Assembly: GCF_000817775.3 (NCBI RefSeq)
Contig: NZ_JTHE03000091.1
Coordinates: 62,001 to 126,000, forward strand
DNA length: 64,000 nt
Reading direction: 5' to 3'
Source: Lyngbya confervoides BDU141951
GTDB lineage: Bacteria > Cyanobacteriota > Cyanobacteriia > Thermosynechococcales > Thermosynechococcaceae
The translations under genes were made by a program, and so were the position numbers. Positions 51,829 through 61,411 of this stretch are shown here, one piece after another (position 1 is the first letter of the stretch; every line of letters begins with the position of its first letter). The notes beneath the pieces are model-generated. The model did no database searches and was not told where the DNA came from. It was given only the letters and a program-made list of their open reading frames with translations.

Positions 51829-52848
51829 ATGGATTTGGTGGCGTTTCAAAGTACGCTAGACAACCTGTCCTTTGGAATTTTGTTTCTAACGATGCTGGTT
51901 TACTGGTTGGGGGCTGCCTTTCCCCAACTCACGGGCCTGGCAACCCTGGGCACCACGGGAATGGCGATCGCTAACCTCAGCATTGCGGGGTTATTAGGCG
52001 CACGCTGGATGGAGGCCGGCTATTTTCCGATTAGCAATTTGTACGAATCCCTTTTTTTTCTGGCCTGGGGGGTAACGGCAATGCACCTGGTGGCAGAGTG
52101 GATTGGCCGTAATCGCCTAGTCGGCGCATTTACGGCCCCAATTGCCATGGGAATCACGGCGTTTGCAGCCCTGACGCTGCCCAGCGAAATGCAGCATTCT
52201 GCGCCGCTGGTTCCGGCCCTGAAGTCCAATTGGCTCATGATGCATGTCAGCGTCATGATGCTGAGCTATGCCACCCTCATGGTCGGCTCAGCGCTGGCCA
52301 TTGCCTTTTTGTTTGTGACCTGGGGAAAGGAGGTACACCTCAAGGGCAGCTCCATTGGCACCGGGGGGTTCCGCGATCGAACCAGCCTCAAACGGCCTGC
52401 TCCTGAAATGGGCAATGAAATGGCGAATCCCCAGATCGGCACCTCGATTCTGGCCGCAGGGGCAACCACAGCCGTTCTAGAAAAGCCCGTAACTGCCAAA
52501 AAAACGACGGATCTTTCGCTGCAACGGCTGAATCTAGCGGAAACCTTAGATAACCTCAGCTACCGAATCATTGGTCTGGGCTTCCCCCTGTTGACCATTG
52601 GCATTATTGCCGGAGCGGTGTGGGCTAATTCGGCCTGGGGAGCACCCTGGAGCTGGGATCCGAAGGAAACCTGGTCCTTGATCACCTGGCTGGTCTATGC
52701 GGCCTATCTTCATGCCCGCATTACTCGGGGCTGGCAGGGGCGTCGCCCGGCCATCCTTGCCGCCTCTGGGTTGGTGGTGGTGTGGGTTTGCTACTTGGGG
52801 GTGAACCTGCTTGGAAAGGGACTCCATAGCTATGGCTGGTTCTTTTAA
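51829..52848 (+). CDS. ccsA: Cytochrome c biogenesis protein CcsA
   Basis: 339 residues from ATG 51829 ([20 protein letters not shown]); the frame's upstream 26 codons are not family-like. About eight membrane helices are visible, with the WWD-type heme-handling motif [18 protein letters not shown] near residue 275, conserved flanking histidines ([17 protein letters not shown]), and the ending [16 protein letters not shown]. With Ccs1 it exports heme and joins it to c-type apocytochromes in the thylakoid lumen, including cytochrome f and c6. The next gene starts at the base right after its stop codon. Confidence 0.95.
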   Translation: MDLVAFQSTLDNLSFGILFLTMLVYWLGAAFPQLTGLATLGTTGMAIANLSIAGLLGARWMEAGYFPISNLYESLFFLAWGVTAMHLVAEWIGRNRLVGAFTAPIAMGITAFAALTLPSEMQHSAPLVPALKSNWLMMHVSVMMLSYATLMVGSALAIAFLFVTWGKEVHLKGSSIGTGGFRDRTSLKRPAPEMGNEMANPQIGTSILAAGATTAVLEKPVTAKKTTDLSLQRLNLAETLDNLSYRIIGLGFPLLTIGIIAGAVWANSAWGAPWSWDPKETWSLITWLVYAAYLHARITRGWQGRRPAILAASGLVVVWVCYLGVNLLGKGLHSYGWFF

Positions 52849-53823
52849 ATGACCGCGACTTCCAAAACTCTCAACTATTCGTCGTTCTCCTCGCTCCCTC
52901 GCCACCGAGAATCGTCCGTTCCTGATTGGCCGTCACCCGCAGCCACTCATCTGTGGAACTGGCGAGGTTTTGATGTTCGCTATCGTGTCGAGGGTGAAGG
53001 GTCACCCTTAATTTTGCTCCATGGCTTCGGGGCTTCCCTGGATCACTGGCGCAACAATATCCCCGCTTTAGCTCAGCACCATCGGGTCTATGCCATTGAC
53101 CTCTTGGGCTTCGGGCGGTCCGAAAAACCCCCTCTCAACTATTCTCTAGAGTTGTGGGAGGGGCTCCTGTGCGACTTTTGGAGGGCGCAGGTGCAGCAGC
53201 CTGCTGTTTGGATCGGCAACTCAATTGGGGCGCTGTTGGGCCTAATGGTCACCGCTCGCCATGGGCCCCTAACGCGGGGAGCGGTTTTGCTGAACGTAGC
53301 CGGAGGACTCAATCATCGCCCGGAGGAGCTAAACGCACCCCTACGATGGCTGATGGCCACCTTCGCCCAGGCCATGACGATGCCGGGGGTGGGACAGGTT
53401 TTATTTAATCGCATCCGGCAGCGATCGCAGATTCGACGCACCCTGGCTCAGGTTTATGGAAACCGCGCCGCCATTACCGATGAGCTGGTGGAATTGCTCT
53501 ATCAGCCCAGCTGCGATCGCGGCGCTCAACAGGTCATGGCCTCTATTTTGCAGGCTCCGGCTGGCCCTCGAGTCTGCGAACTGCTGCCCCTGGTGCGACG
53601 ACCTCTATGCGTACTGTGGGGAGAGGCGGATCCCTGGACTCCCATTACGGCTGGCCAAATTTTCCAGGATGCCCAGACCAACCCTTGCCATCCGGAGGCC
53701 CCCGTGAGCTTTACGGCTATTCCAGAAACTGGGCACTGTCCCCACGATGAGCGCCCCGAGATAGTCAATGCGGCCATTCTGAAGTGGCTGGCGCAGCTCC
53801 CCGATCCCCCAGTAGCCTCATAA
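52849..53823 (+). CDS. Alpha/beta hydrolase
   Basis: 324 residues. LILLHGFGASLDHWRNN gives the oxyanion region, Ser125 in WIGNSIGALLG is the nucleophile, GEADPWTP has the acid and ETGHCPHDERPE the His. VYAIDLLGFGRSEKP is typical of the fold. It resembles the plant-type and cyanobacterial hydrolases near pheophytinase, but specificity cannot be read from sequence. ATG follows the ccsA stop directly, suggesting translational coupling. Its last 59 bp overlap the convergent glycosyltransferase-like gene. Confidence 0.85.
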   Translation: MTATSKTLNYSSFSSLPRHRESSVPDWPSPAATHLWNWRGFDVRYRVEGEGSPLILLHGFGASLDHWRNNIPALAQHHRVYAIDLLGFGRSEKPPLNYSLELWEGLLCDFWRAQVQQPAVWIGNSIGALLGLMVTARHGPLTRGAVLLNVAGGLNHRPEELNAPLRWLMATFAQAMTMPGVGQVLFNRIRQRSQIRRTLAQVYGNRAAITDELVELLYQPSCDRGAQQVMASILQAPAGPRVCELLPLVRRPLCVLWGEADPWTPITAGQIFQDAQTNPCHPEAPVSFTAIPETGHCPHDERPEIVNAAILKWLAQLPDPPVAS

Positions 53824-54883
53824 AGGCTTCCACCAGGGTGTGATTCCCGGTTTTATCCAAGGGGCCTGGGGCCTGGGGCGGATGCAGCGGGCGGTTCAGG
53901 AAGTCCCAGGTGGAGGTTTCAAACTCACCGGGCTCCAGGCAAAGATGATGACCGTGATTTTGCAGCCCCTTAACCAGATACCGGGCTTCTGCAAAGCCAG
54001 TTCGGGGTACGGTCACAATTGGTAGATCCTGCATCAACGCTTCGGCAAAGGTGCCGTAGCCGGGCTTGCTAATAATGCGATCGCACAGGGGCATCAAATC
54101 CACTGGACGCACCTGGTGACCGCTCACCTTTATCAGGTTAGGGAGATCCGTTGGTGCCTGGGAGTCAAAGGTGATGAACTGCCAGTCGGGAAACTTGAGG
54201 ACATTGGCATAGGGCACTTGAGAGAGGCCATAGCCGCCAAAGGTGAGCATGACCGTGGGGGTGCCTTCAATCCATCGGGGAACCTTAGCTTGCAGTTCTG
54301 ATCGGCTATATCGCGGCAGGGCGCCCGTTAAGCCAATATCTTCAATGTTGGGAAAGGCCGACATGGGTTCATGGAAGGGCATCCGAAACAGGCGATCGCA
54401 TAGACTAAAGCCCTCCCTGACCCAGTTCACCATTTCCACAAAGGGTTTGCCCCAGTCCTGATAAATTAAATCCCAGCCAAAATTACTGCTCATCCAGCAG
54501 GGAACGCCTGCCGCTGCAGCAATCCTGGCAGCCAGCGGCGGGATATCTCCATAGACCAGGATGGCGCCCTGTTCCTGAATACAGGCCACCTCAGTGGCAA
54601 TGAGGTCAGCCTGTTGCGATCGCAGCGCCTGGAGTGCCTCTAGGGTGGCAGCGCGATCGATGGTGAGGCTATCCTGTTGCACTGCGCCAATATCCAGGCG
54701 CTGGGGACGGTAGAGATAGTCATTTACTAGATAGGAATCTAACAGCCATTTGGGGGCGGTCGTGACCAGAATCAGCCGCAAATCTGGACAAGCTCGCTGC
54801 AAATCGGCAAGCACTGCGGCGCTGCGGGTGGCATGGCCAAAGCCGTGATTGGTAATGGCTGCGTAGAGAACTGGGCGGGTCAT
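53765..54883 (-). CDS. Glycosyltransferase-like protein (GT28/MurG-type fold)
   Basis: 372 residues. The N-terminus AAITNHGFGHATRSAAVLADL is a nucleotide-sugar-transferase glycine loop similar to the N-terminal part of plant L-arabinokinase and MurG-like enzymes. PTVMLTFGGYGLSQVPYA and DRIISKPGYGTFAEALMQDLPIVTVPRTGFAEA form the second domain's donor-binding region. The acceptor is unknown. Its start codon overlaps the stop of the fibrillin gene (ATGA), and its 3' end overlaps the hydrolase gene by 59 bp on the other strand. Confidence 0.78.
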   Translation of the reverse strand: MTRPVLYAAITNHGFGHATRSAAVLADLQRACPDLRLILVTTAPKWLLDSYLVNDYLYRPQRLDIGAVQQDSLTIDRAATLEALQALRSQQADLIATEVACIQEQGAILVYGDIPPLAARIAAAAGVPCWMSSNFGWDLIYQDWGKPFVEMVNWVREGFSLCDRLFRMPFHEPMSAFPNIEDIGLTGALPRYSRSELQAKVPRWIEGTPTVMLTFGGYGLSQVPYANVLKFPDWQFITFDSQAPTDLPNLIKVSGHQVRPVDLMPLCDRIISKPGYGTFAEALMQDLPIVTVPRTGFAEARYLVKGLQNHGHHLCLEPGEFETSTWDFLNRPLHPPQAPGPLDKTGNHTLVEAFMRLLGDRGAAPATSEWPH

Positions 54884-55476
54884 GGGGTGCTGGATTTGAC
54901 TTTGGTGAGCACGAACACACTACCGCGATTGCCACGGCCAATTCGCAACTCTTGATCGAGATAGGTAATGTCCAGCCAGCCCGGAGGACGTTCTGGGTTC
55001 AGGTCGATTTTCGCGGCAAAGGGGGACTTGCCCGCCTGGAGTGCTTCAATCCATAGGGCTGGGCCACTGTAGCCCATGGATCGCTGTAGACCAATCAGGG
55101 TGCGCTCAAAGAAGACATTGACGCGCTTTTCGGTCATGGCTGTAAACCGGGCTTCAACGCTAATGAGTCCTTCCAGGAGGGGGAGGCCAAGAATCTCAGC
55201 CAGGTTATAGACCTTGGCTTCCGGGGCGCGAATGCATTGATACACTTGCCCAAGCCGCAACAGCGGAATTCGTTCAAATCCCAAAAGCCCTTGACTGCTG
55301 GTATAAAGCAGTCGCCAGTCGCCATCTAGAAGATCCAGGGCCTCCACGGGACGAGGGGTGGGGTTGCGATCTTCGAGCTGAGCGATCGCGCTGAGAATAG
55401 CGACTCGGTCCTCAGCGGTCGCCAAAACGCCGCGATTTTTGCCTGCGATCGCTTCTAAAAGTTCACTTTTGCCCAG
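54880..55476 (-). CDS. PAP/fibrillin family protein
   Basis: 198 residues from ATG 55476 (MLGKSELLEAIAGKNRG); ATG 55512 is in frame. LDGDWRLLYTSSQGLLGFERIPLLRLGQVYQCI is the PAP/fibrillin core, and VFFERTLIGLQRSMGYSGPAL and WLDITYLDQELRIGRGNRGSVFVLTK are the distal strands. These lipocalin-like proteins associate with thylakoid lipid domains and plastoglobule-like bodies in plants and cyanobacteria. The stop overlaps the next gene's ATG by 4 bp, so the two are translationally coupled. Confidence 0.88.
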   Translation of the reverse strand: MGKSELLEAIAGKNRGVLATAEDRVAILSAIAQLEDRNPTPRPVEALDLLDGDWRLLYTSSQGLLGFERIPLLRLGQVYQCIRAPEAKVYNLAEILGLPLLEGLISVEARFTAMTEKRVNVFFERTLIGLQRSMGYSGPALWIEALQAGKSPFAAKIDLNPERPPGWLDITYLDQELRIGRGNRGSVFVLTKVKSSTP

Positions 55477-55558
55477 CATTGGCTTTACGGGAGGTCTAAA
55501 ACTTGCTCCCATTGTAGCCCCCCTGAACAGTGAAGATGGGCGATCGCCTTTTTCAGAA

Positions 55559-55576
55559 CCCCCCGGAATCGGGGGG
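55559..55576. repeat. Short C6/G6 hairpin element
   Basis: CCCCCCG (55559-55565) pairs with CGGGGGG (55570-55576) around a GAAT loop, followed by another G-rich run. Such short GC palindromes recur between cyanobacterial genes. It lies between a HIP1-like site and the AT-rich tail of the broken kinase. Confidence 0.6.
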
Positions 55577-55687
55577 CAGGGGGGCGCTAGAACACTATGA
55601 ACCTTCTTGGTTTTAGATTCTGCTTTAGAACCTCTTGGAATAATAAGTTAGGCACTTTTTATGAAATTCGGAAATCAGTACTTTTTC

Positions 55688-57486
55688 CTACTGCCCAATT
55701 TTTCGAGATAATACAAGAAAAATTGGTCCAATTATGACTGTTGTCATTAAACCTAAAGCTGCTCCATATAAAGCTTGTCTTTCCGATTCCAACTCGAGAT
55801 ATCTACCATCACTTAGATGTATGATAATTACAAACAATAGAACTGAAGAAAAACACAGAGATGTTATTCCCAGTGCACGAGTCAAAAGAAACATGAATAG
55901 TACAAACAATCGTGGCCTAGGGTAAACAGTTTTATATAAACGACCATTCTCTAACTGTGAAAGGCAGAATCTATTACTAGAATCAACACCACAAATGAAT
56001 TTATACTGACCTGATGTAAATCTCCCCGTTATTGGATTGCTTAGATGGTGGAAAATAGTTCTAAGCTGCAAACGAAACTCACCAGGCAATACTGGGAGAG
56101 AGTATTCTTGTCCATTTATGACTTCAAGAATATGGTTTCCATTTAAATAAATTGAAACCTTAGTTGCACTTCCTCTAAATTGTTTAGGTCTACTGATAGT
56201 CATAAATAATTGTTTTGATTTTCTTTCGCGTTCGTTAAATTCCCTCCATCCACTTGTGAACTCTCGATCCTTTTCCGAGTTTGATTGCCTGGATCGAAAA
56301 TTTTCCTCAGCATAGATATCTTGCGGTGAGACTATTAAACTTGTTGAACTTTCAGTATTTTTCCCCTTGGCTTCCTTTGCCTTCTCTGCTTCACTTCCTG
56401 ACTGTTTATAGTTGACTGCCGTTATCATCTGAACCGACCTTTCCACCTGCTCCACGTCCTCCGGCTTCAGCCCCCAATTCGCTCGCATCCGCCCCAACTG
56501 ATCCAGCAAATAGCTCGACAGCGGCCAATGGGCCGCCGCCATCTTGCGATATTCCTGCTCATAGTCCGCCAAATGCTGGCGATAGGCCGCCAAACTTGCC
56601 TGGGCATTCAGCGCCGCTAACACGGCATCGGCAGTTTGAAACCGCTCCTCAGAACGCATTTTCAGCAGTCCATCCATCACGCCCTGCAGTTCTGCACTCA
56701 CGGGCCGTTGCACACGCTGCCGCCAATTCTCCACCCAGCGATAGCCCTCCTGCAGCATCAGTGGATAGGGCACAATCCCGCTCATCAGCTCAAAGCAGGT
56801 CACACCCAAACTGTAAAGATCGCTCGCTGGCCCAGGGGCAACCGCTTCCTCCGTCATTTGCTCGAAGGGAGCATACCCTGGGGTGCCCACAATCGTGATT
56901 CCACCCACCGTCGTTAATCCCTGCGAGAGCTGCCGCGACACCCCAAAATCATCAGCATCAGTTTGCCATCTGTTTTGCGCCGCATGATGTTGGCCGACTT
57001 CAAGTCCCGATGAATCACCCCGCGCTGATGAATAAAGCTCAAAATGGGCAGAACATCCCCCAGTAAGCCACGAATCTTGGCCTCATCAAAGAGCCCCCGC
57101 TCCTTTTCCTGCGCCAGATCCTCGCCCTCAATCAGTTCCTGAACCAGATAGAAATAGCCCGCATTCTCAAAATAGGCGATCAAATCTGGAATCTGCGCTT
57201 GCCCGCCCATCTGGTAAAGCTGCTGCGCCTCCCGCAAAAACAACTCAGTTATCTTCTTGTTGGCCTGGGTGCCCTGGGAGTCATACTTCAGCTGCTTGAC
57301 CACGCAAGGCTCATCCATCTTGTCGCAGTCCTGGGCTAGATAGGTTTTACCGAGGCCCCCCTCCCCCAAGGGTTTCAAAATCCGAAAGCGATTGTGCAAC
57401 AGCAGTTGGGTGCCGCAACTGAGACAAACCTCAGCTCCATCGCCATTTTCGGGTTTTTCGCAGTTCAGATTCAGGCAATACAGCAT
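55688..57486 (-). pseudogene. Ser/Thr kinase with zinc ribbon, interrupted by a -1 frameshift at the DFG motif
   Basis: Two frames together make one kinase. From 57486: zinc ribbon (CLNLNC, CLSCG), glycine loop LGEGGLGKTY, Lys in CVVKQL, then GVIHRDLKSANIM and GKLMLMILGCRG in the wrong frame. One added base near 56950-56956 gives GKLMLIDFGVSRQLSQGL, which joins the second frame (TVGGITIVGTPGYAPFEQM, then C-lobe) to the stop at 55688. Two membrane helices lie near the end. The kinase half is GC-rich, but from about 56420 to 55600 the DNA is AT-rich, so the tail may be of different origin. The frameshift could be real decay, a sequencing error or recoding. Confidence 0.85.
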
Positions 57487-57660
57487 GGATCTCCAAAATC
57501 AACCCATTTCTCATCCTAAGTTCCTGCGATCATACCAATCCAGCCCAAACCTTGTCTTGCGAGGCGGCAACCCAGATTATGGCAGAATGCCAGCTTCTTA
57601 CCCCCTCTCGGGCCAAAGGAAACCCAAGGGGGCACCAGTGGTGCGGGGCGGTCTGCGGGG

Positions 57661-58299
57661 TTAGCGAATCTGCCCCTTCATGGGGACAAATTGAACCGGG
57701 AGCAGGGACGTGTGATGAATCCCCTCGGGGCTCCGCCAGTAAACCCGCAGGTCCTGACGCTCTAGGCCAATGGGAATCACCATCCGCCCATTTGGCTTTA
57801 ATTGTTCCAGAAGCGCGATGGGAAGCTCTGGCGGCGCTGAGGTGACTAAAATAGCATCAAAGGGGGCTGCTTCTGGCCAGCCCTGATGACCATCGCCCAC
57901 CCGCAACTGCACGTTGCGATAGCCCAAGGCTTCCAGGGTTCGCTGAGCCCGTTGGGCCAGGTCGGGAATAATTTCAATCGAATAAACCTCCTGAACCAAG
58001 TTGCTCAGGACTGCGGTTTGATATCCTGAACCTGTGCCAATTTCCAGGACCTTATCCTGAGGGGTCAGGTGGGCCGCTTCAGTCATGCGAGCAACAATGT
58101 AGGGCTGAGAAATCGTCTGTTGCGCTCCAATGGGTAAAGGAGTATCCTCGTAGGCCTCCGCCTGTAGGGCCTCGGGTACAAAACAGTGGCGGGGAACATC
58201 GCCCATGGCTCGCAACACCCTTGCGTTCCGAATTCCTCGGGGACGCAGTTGCTGCTCCACCATCCGTAATCGCTGAGTCTGTTGCTTGGTTGTTGTCAT
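57661..58299 (-). CDS. pcm: Protein-L-isoaspartate O-methyltransferase
   Basis: 212 residues from ATG 58299 (MTTTKQQTQRLRMVEQQL); the frame runs to 58395 but the first 32 codons are not family-like. RHCFVPEALQAEAYEDTPLPIGAQQTISQPYIVARM is the Pcm substrate region, and KVLEIGTGSGYQTAVL binds S-adenosylmethionine. The later DGHQGWPEAAPFDAILVTSAPPELP is also typical. The enzyme methylates isoaspartyl residues so damaged proteins can be repaired. Confidence 0.95.
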   Translation of the reverse strand: MTTTKQQTQRLRMVEQQLRPRGIRNARVLRAMGDVPRHCFVPEALQAEAYEDTPLPIGAQQTISQPYIVARMTEAAHLTPQDKVLEIGTGSGYQTAVLSNLVQEVYSIEIIPDLAQRAQRTLEALGYRNVQLRVGDGHQGWPEAAPFDAILVTSAPPELPIALLEQLKPNGRMVIPIGLERQDLRVYWRSPEGIHHTSLLPVQFVPMKGQIR

Positions 58300-58542
58300 G
58301 GTTGCATCCGCCAGTGTGATACATTCACCTGCTGCCCTGTGCACCGGGTTTGACTCTGGGTCTGGCCCATGCCCCATGGCCTCAAAATAACGCAAATGCG
58401 TGAGAATCTTGTGAAGCAGTGGATTGTATTCCCAGGAAGCCCCGGCTGATTGTGCGCGGGTGGGGGCAAGACCTGAAACAATAGTAAGGATAAATACCAG
58501 GGAGACTCGTTAACTCCCTGGCCAACTTGATTAGGATAATCC

Positions 58543-59721
58543 GTGGACCTGACGTTTGCAGACCTTGCCCATCTCTATGAATCTGCTTTGCTGGAAGATG
58601 TCCTGCCCTTTTGGGAGGAGCATTCAGTGGATTGGGAGCAGGGGGGCTACTTTACCTGCTTAGATCGCAGCGGCAATGTGTACGACACCGACAAGTTTGT
58701 CTGGCTGCAAAACCGCCAGGTCTGGACCTTCTCCATGCTCTACAACCAGCTAGAGCCTCGGCCCCACTGGCTTAAAATTGCTGCCCACGGGGCCCAGTTT
58801 CTGGCCCAGAACGGTCGGGATTCCGAGGGGCAATGGTACTTTTCCCTGACGCGAGGGGGACGGCCTCTGGTTCAGCCCTACAATATTTTTTCCGATTGCT
58901 TTGCGGCCATGGCCTTCAGTCAATACGCTAAGGCCAGTGGTCACAATTGGGCTAGGGAGATTGCCCTGCAAGCGTACCAGAATGTTTTGCGGCGCAAGGC
59001 CAATCCGAAGGGGGCTTACAACAAAGCGGTTCCAGGCACTCGGCCCCTCAAAACGCTGGCGGTTCCCATGATTTTGGCAAATCTGGCCTTGGAAATGGCC
59101 TGGCTGCTGCCCGAGGGCGAACTCAATCAGGTTTTAGATCAAACGGTTCAAGAGGTCATGCGAGACTTTCTGGATCTCGATCGGGGATTGCTCTACGAAA
59201 ATGTTACCCCCCAAGGCGATCGCCTGGACTGCTTTGAGGGACGATTAATCAATCCTGGTCATGGGATTGAGGCGATGTGGTTCCTGATGGATATTGGCCA
59301 GCGCCGTCAGCAGCCGCGATTAATTCAACAGGCGGTGGAAGTGGCCCTGAAACTGATTGAGTTTGGGTGGGACCAGACCTATGGAGGTATCTTTTATTTC
59401 TTAGATGCCCAAGGACATCCTCCCCAACAGCTTGAATGGAGCCAAAAACTCTGGTGGGTGCATTTAGAAACGCTGGTCGCCTTGGCCATGGGCTATCGCC
59501 TCACCCAGTCCCCAGAATGCTGGGATTGGTATCAGCGGGTGCACGACTATAGCTGGACGCGATTCCCGGACCCTGAACAGGGAGAATGGTATGGGTATCT
59601 CGATCGCCAGGGGGAGGTGCTTTTACCCCTTAAAGGGGGAAAATGGAAGGGCTGTTTCCACGTTCCGCGATCGCTCTACTTGCTCTGGCAGCAGTTTTCC
59701 GCCCTTGCGGATCGGACTTGA
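58543..59721 (+). CDS. AGE/renin-binding-protein family epimerase
   Basis: 392 residues from GTG 58543. It has the (alpha/alpha)6-barrel pattern of N-acylglucosamine 2-epimerase: [30 protein letters not shown] with Arg58, His240 in [15 protein letters not shown], His307 in [11 protein letters not shown] and His373 in [13 protein letters not shown]. These Arg and His residues are catalytic in the family. The substrate may be GlcNAc/ManNAc or another aldose such as cellobiose or mannose. It is divergent from pcm and has its own upstream region. Confidence 0.9.
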   Translation: MDLTFADLAHLYESALLEDVLPFWEEHSVDWEQGGYFTCLDRSGNVYDTDKFVWLQNRQVWTFSMLYNQLEPRPHWLKIAAHGAQFLAQNGRDSEGQWYFSLTRGGRPLVQPYNIFSDCFAAMAFSQYAKASGHNWAREIALQAYQNVLRRKANPKGAYNKAVPGTRPLKTLAVPMILANLALEMAWLLPEGELNQVLDQTVQEVMRDFLDLDRGLLYENVTPQGDRLDCFEGRLINPGHGIEAMWFLMDIGQRRQQPRLIQQAVEVALKLIEFGWDQTYGGIFYFLDAQGHPPQQLEWSQKLWWVHLETLVALAMGYRLTQSPECWDWYQRVHDYSWTRFPDPEQGEWYGYLDRQGEVLLPLKGGKWKGCFHVPRSLYLLWQQFSALADRT

Positions 59722-59760
59722 TAAGGCTTGATAGGACTCGATGGAGGGCATGGTGCAGTC

Positions 59761-61269
59761 CTAGGCCACGGGAGCCGATTGCACTTTGGAGGCCGTTTCG
59801 ACGACCTTGCGTCCCTTATAGAGGTACGTATCCATCGTGCCCACATTTTTAATCACTAAACCTGTGCGCTTTTCAAACTCGTAGAGATGTTTCAATCGCT
59901 CGTAGGTCACGGGGGTTACCTGAATATGGTTGCTCAGGCCGTGAGACTCCATGCGGCTGGCAATGTTAACGGCATCTCCCCAAAGATCATAGCTGAATTT
60001 TTTTCGACCAATCACCCCGGCAATGACGGGGCCAGTGTTAATCCCAATTCGTAGCTGATAGGGCTTGCCGTCGGGCTGGTGAAAGTCTTGCATCACCGCC
60101 AGCATTTCAATGGCCATCTCTAGCACGGCAATGGCGTGGTCCGGTCGCGGCGTGGGGATGCCTCCCACAATCATGTAGGCATCGCCAATGGTTTTAATTT
60201 TTTCCAGTCCGTAGTGCTCTGCTAGCTTATCAAAGGCGGAAAAAATTCCGTTCAGCTGCGTCAGCAACTCCAGTGGCTTCATCTGGGAAGCCAGTTCTGT
60301 AAAGCCCACAATATCGGCAAACAAGATGGTGACTTCGTCAAAGCGGGACGCCAGCGCCGCTGGATCTTCCTTAAGACGACGAGCAATGGCCCCAGGGAGA
60401 ATATTCAGTAAGAGCCGTTCCGACTTTTCTTGCTCACCAATGAGGGCCGCCTCAGCTCGACGGCGATCGCGAATTTCCTGACGCACCTGATGATACATCT
60501 GGCAAAAGGCCACCGCCACATCTCCAAGCTCATCCTGACGGGTTTGGTAAAAGGTATAAAATAGCGGCGTATCCTCTTGTCCAGCCGCTTGACCAGCAGC
60601 GGTTAAATCGTCTCTAAATTGCAAAATGGGCGTAATGAGGATTTTTTGCAGCCGCGTCAGGAGCACCAGGGAGACAAAGGCCGAAACTGCCAGCACCATG
60701 GCAAGACGCTGCAGGGTGTAGTTCACCATGGCCCGGCGAATCTCCAGGGTTCTCAACCGAAAAGCCACAATATACTGGTTATTGAACCGTTCTGCTGGCC
60801 ACACAATGTCGTAGCGTTCCTGAACTCGATATTTAGCGGTGAACAGTCGATTGCGACGAAGAATCTCCTGGTCCACCTCTGGAATATCTTCGCGGGCCCC
60901 AAAGTCTCCCAGGAATTGCCCATTGGCTCGGTATAGCGCCGCACCCGCAATCACCTCCTTGGTCTCGACCTGTTGTTTTAAGGCGGCAAGCAGGCGTCGA
61001 TCTTGAGTAGAAGCATTGCTCGGGGGATTGAGGGTGGAGGACTCAGGGTTGGCGTTATCCTCCTCCGGGGGGGGCGTGGCAAGGGTGCCCCGCAGGGTCA
61101 GCAACGTTGTCAAGGAGTCCGTTTCGAGACTTCTAAAGAGTTCTCGCTCTCGGAAAATATAGGACGGAATGAAAAGAAACAGCTCAAGCAGAACGATGCT
61201 TAAAAAAGCAGATCGCACAATGCGTTTCGACAAACGCGAACTAAAGCATCGCCACCAGGACTGTCTCAT
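59761..61269 (-). CDS. Membrane-bound class III adenylate cyclase
   Basis: 502 residues. A membrane helix at about 19-38 and another near 190-212 enclose an extracytoplasmic sensor domain. A HAMP-like linker and coiled coil (RQEIRDRRRAEAALIGEQEKSERLLLNILP) lead to the cyclase domain at about 320-480. Metal-binding Asp residues occur in FADIVGFT and KTIGDAYM. The purine-selecting Lys in EKIKTIGD and Asp in SYDLWGDAVN favour ATP over GTP. GINTGPVIAGVIG is also present. Cyanobacterial enzymes of this layout make cAMP in response to light, bicarbonate or other signals; the signal here is unknown. Confidence 0.92.
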   Translation of the reverse strand: MRQSWWRCFSSRLSKRIVRSAFLSIVLLELFLFIPSYIFRERELFRSLETDSLTTLLTLRGTLATPPPEEDNANPESSTLNPPSNASTQDRRLLAALKQQVETKEVIAGAALYRANGQFLGDFGAREDIPEVDQEILRRNRLFTAKYRVQERYDIVWPAERFNNQYIVAFRLRTLEIRRAMVNYTLQRLAMVLAVSAFVSLVLLTRLQKILITPILQFRDDLTAAGQAAGQEDTPLFYTFYQTRQDELGDVAVAFCQMYHQVRQEIRDRRRAEAALIGEQEKSERLLLNILPGAIARRLKEDPAALASRFDEVTILFADIVGFTELASQMKPLELLTQLNGIFSAFDKLAEHYGLEKIKTIGDAYMIVGGIPTPRPDHAIAVLEMAIEMLAVMQDFHQPDGKPYQLRIGINTGPVIAGVIGRKKFSYDLWGDAVNIASRMESHGLSNHIQVTPVTYERLKHLYEFEKRTGLVIKNVGTMDTYLYKGRKVVETASKVQSAPVA

Positions 61270-61411
61270 GAACGTTGATGTCGATTGGAAGGGGCTACGG
61301 GGTAGGCTTATTATCCCCGATCATAACCGCCCTACCGTGATAGAAGTCACGGGAGTTTAATCGGTTCCAGGCGCAAGGCAGCTTGTCTGGTCTAAGCTAC
61401 AAAGGCCGCCA

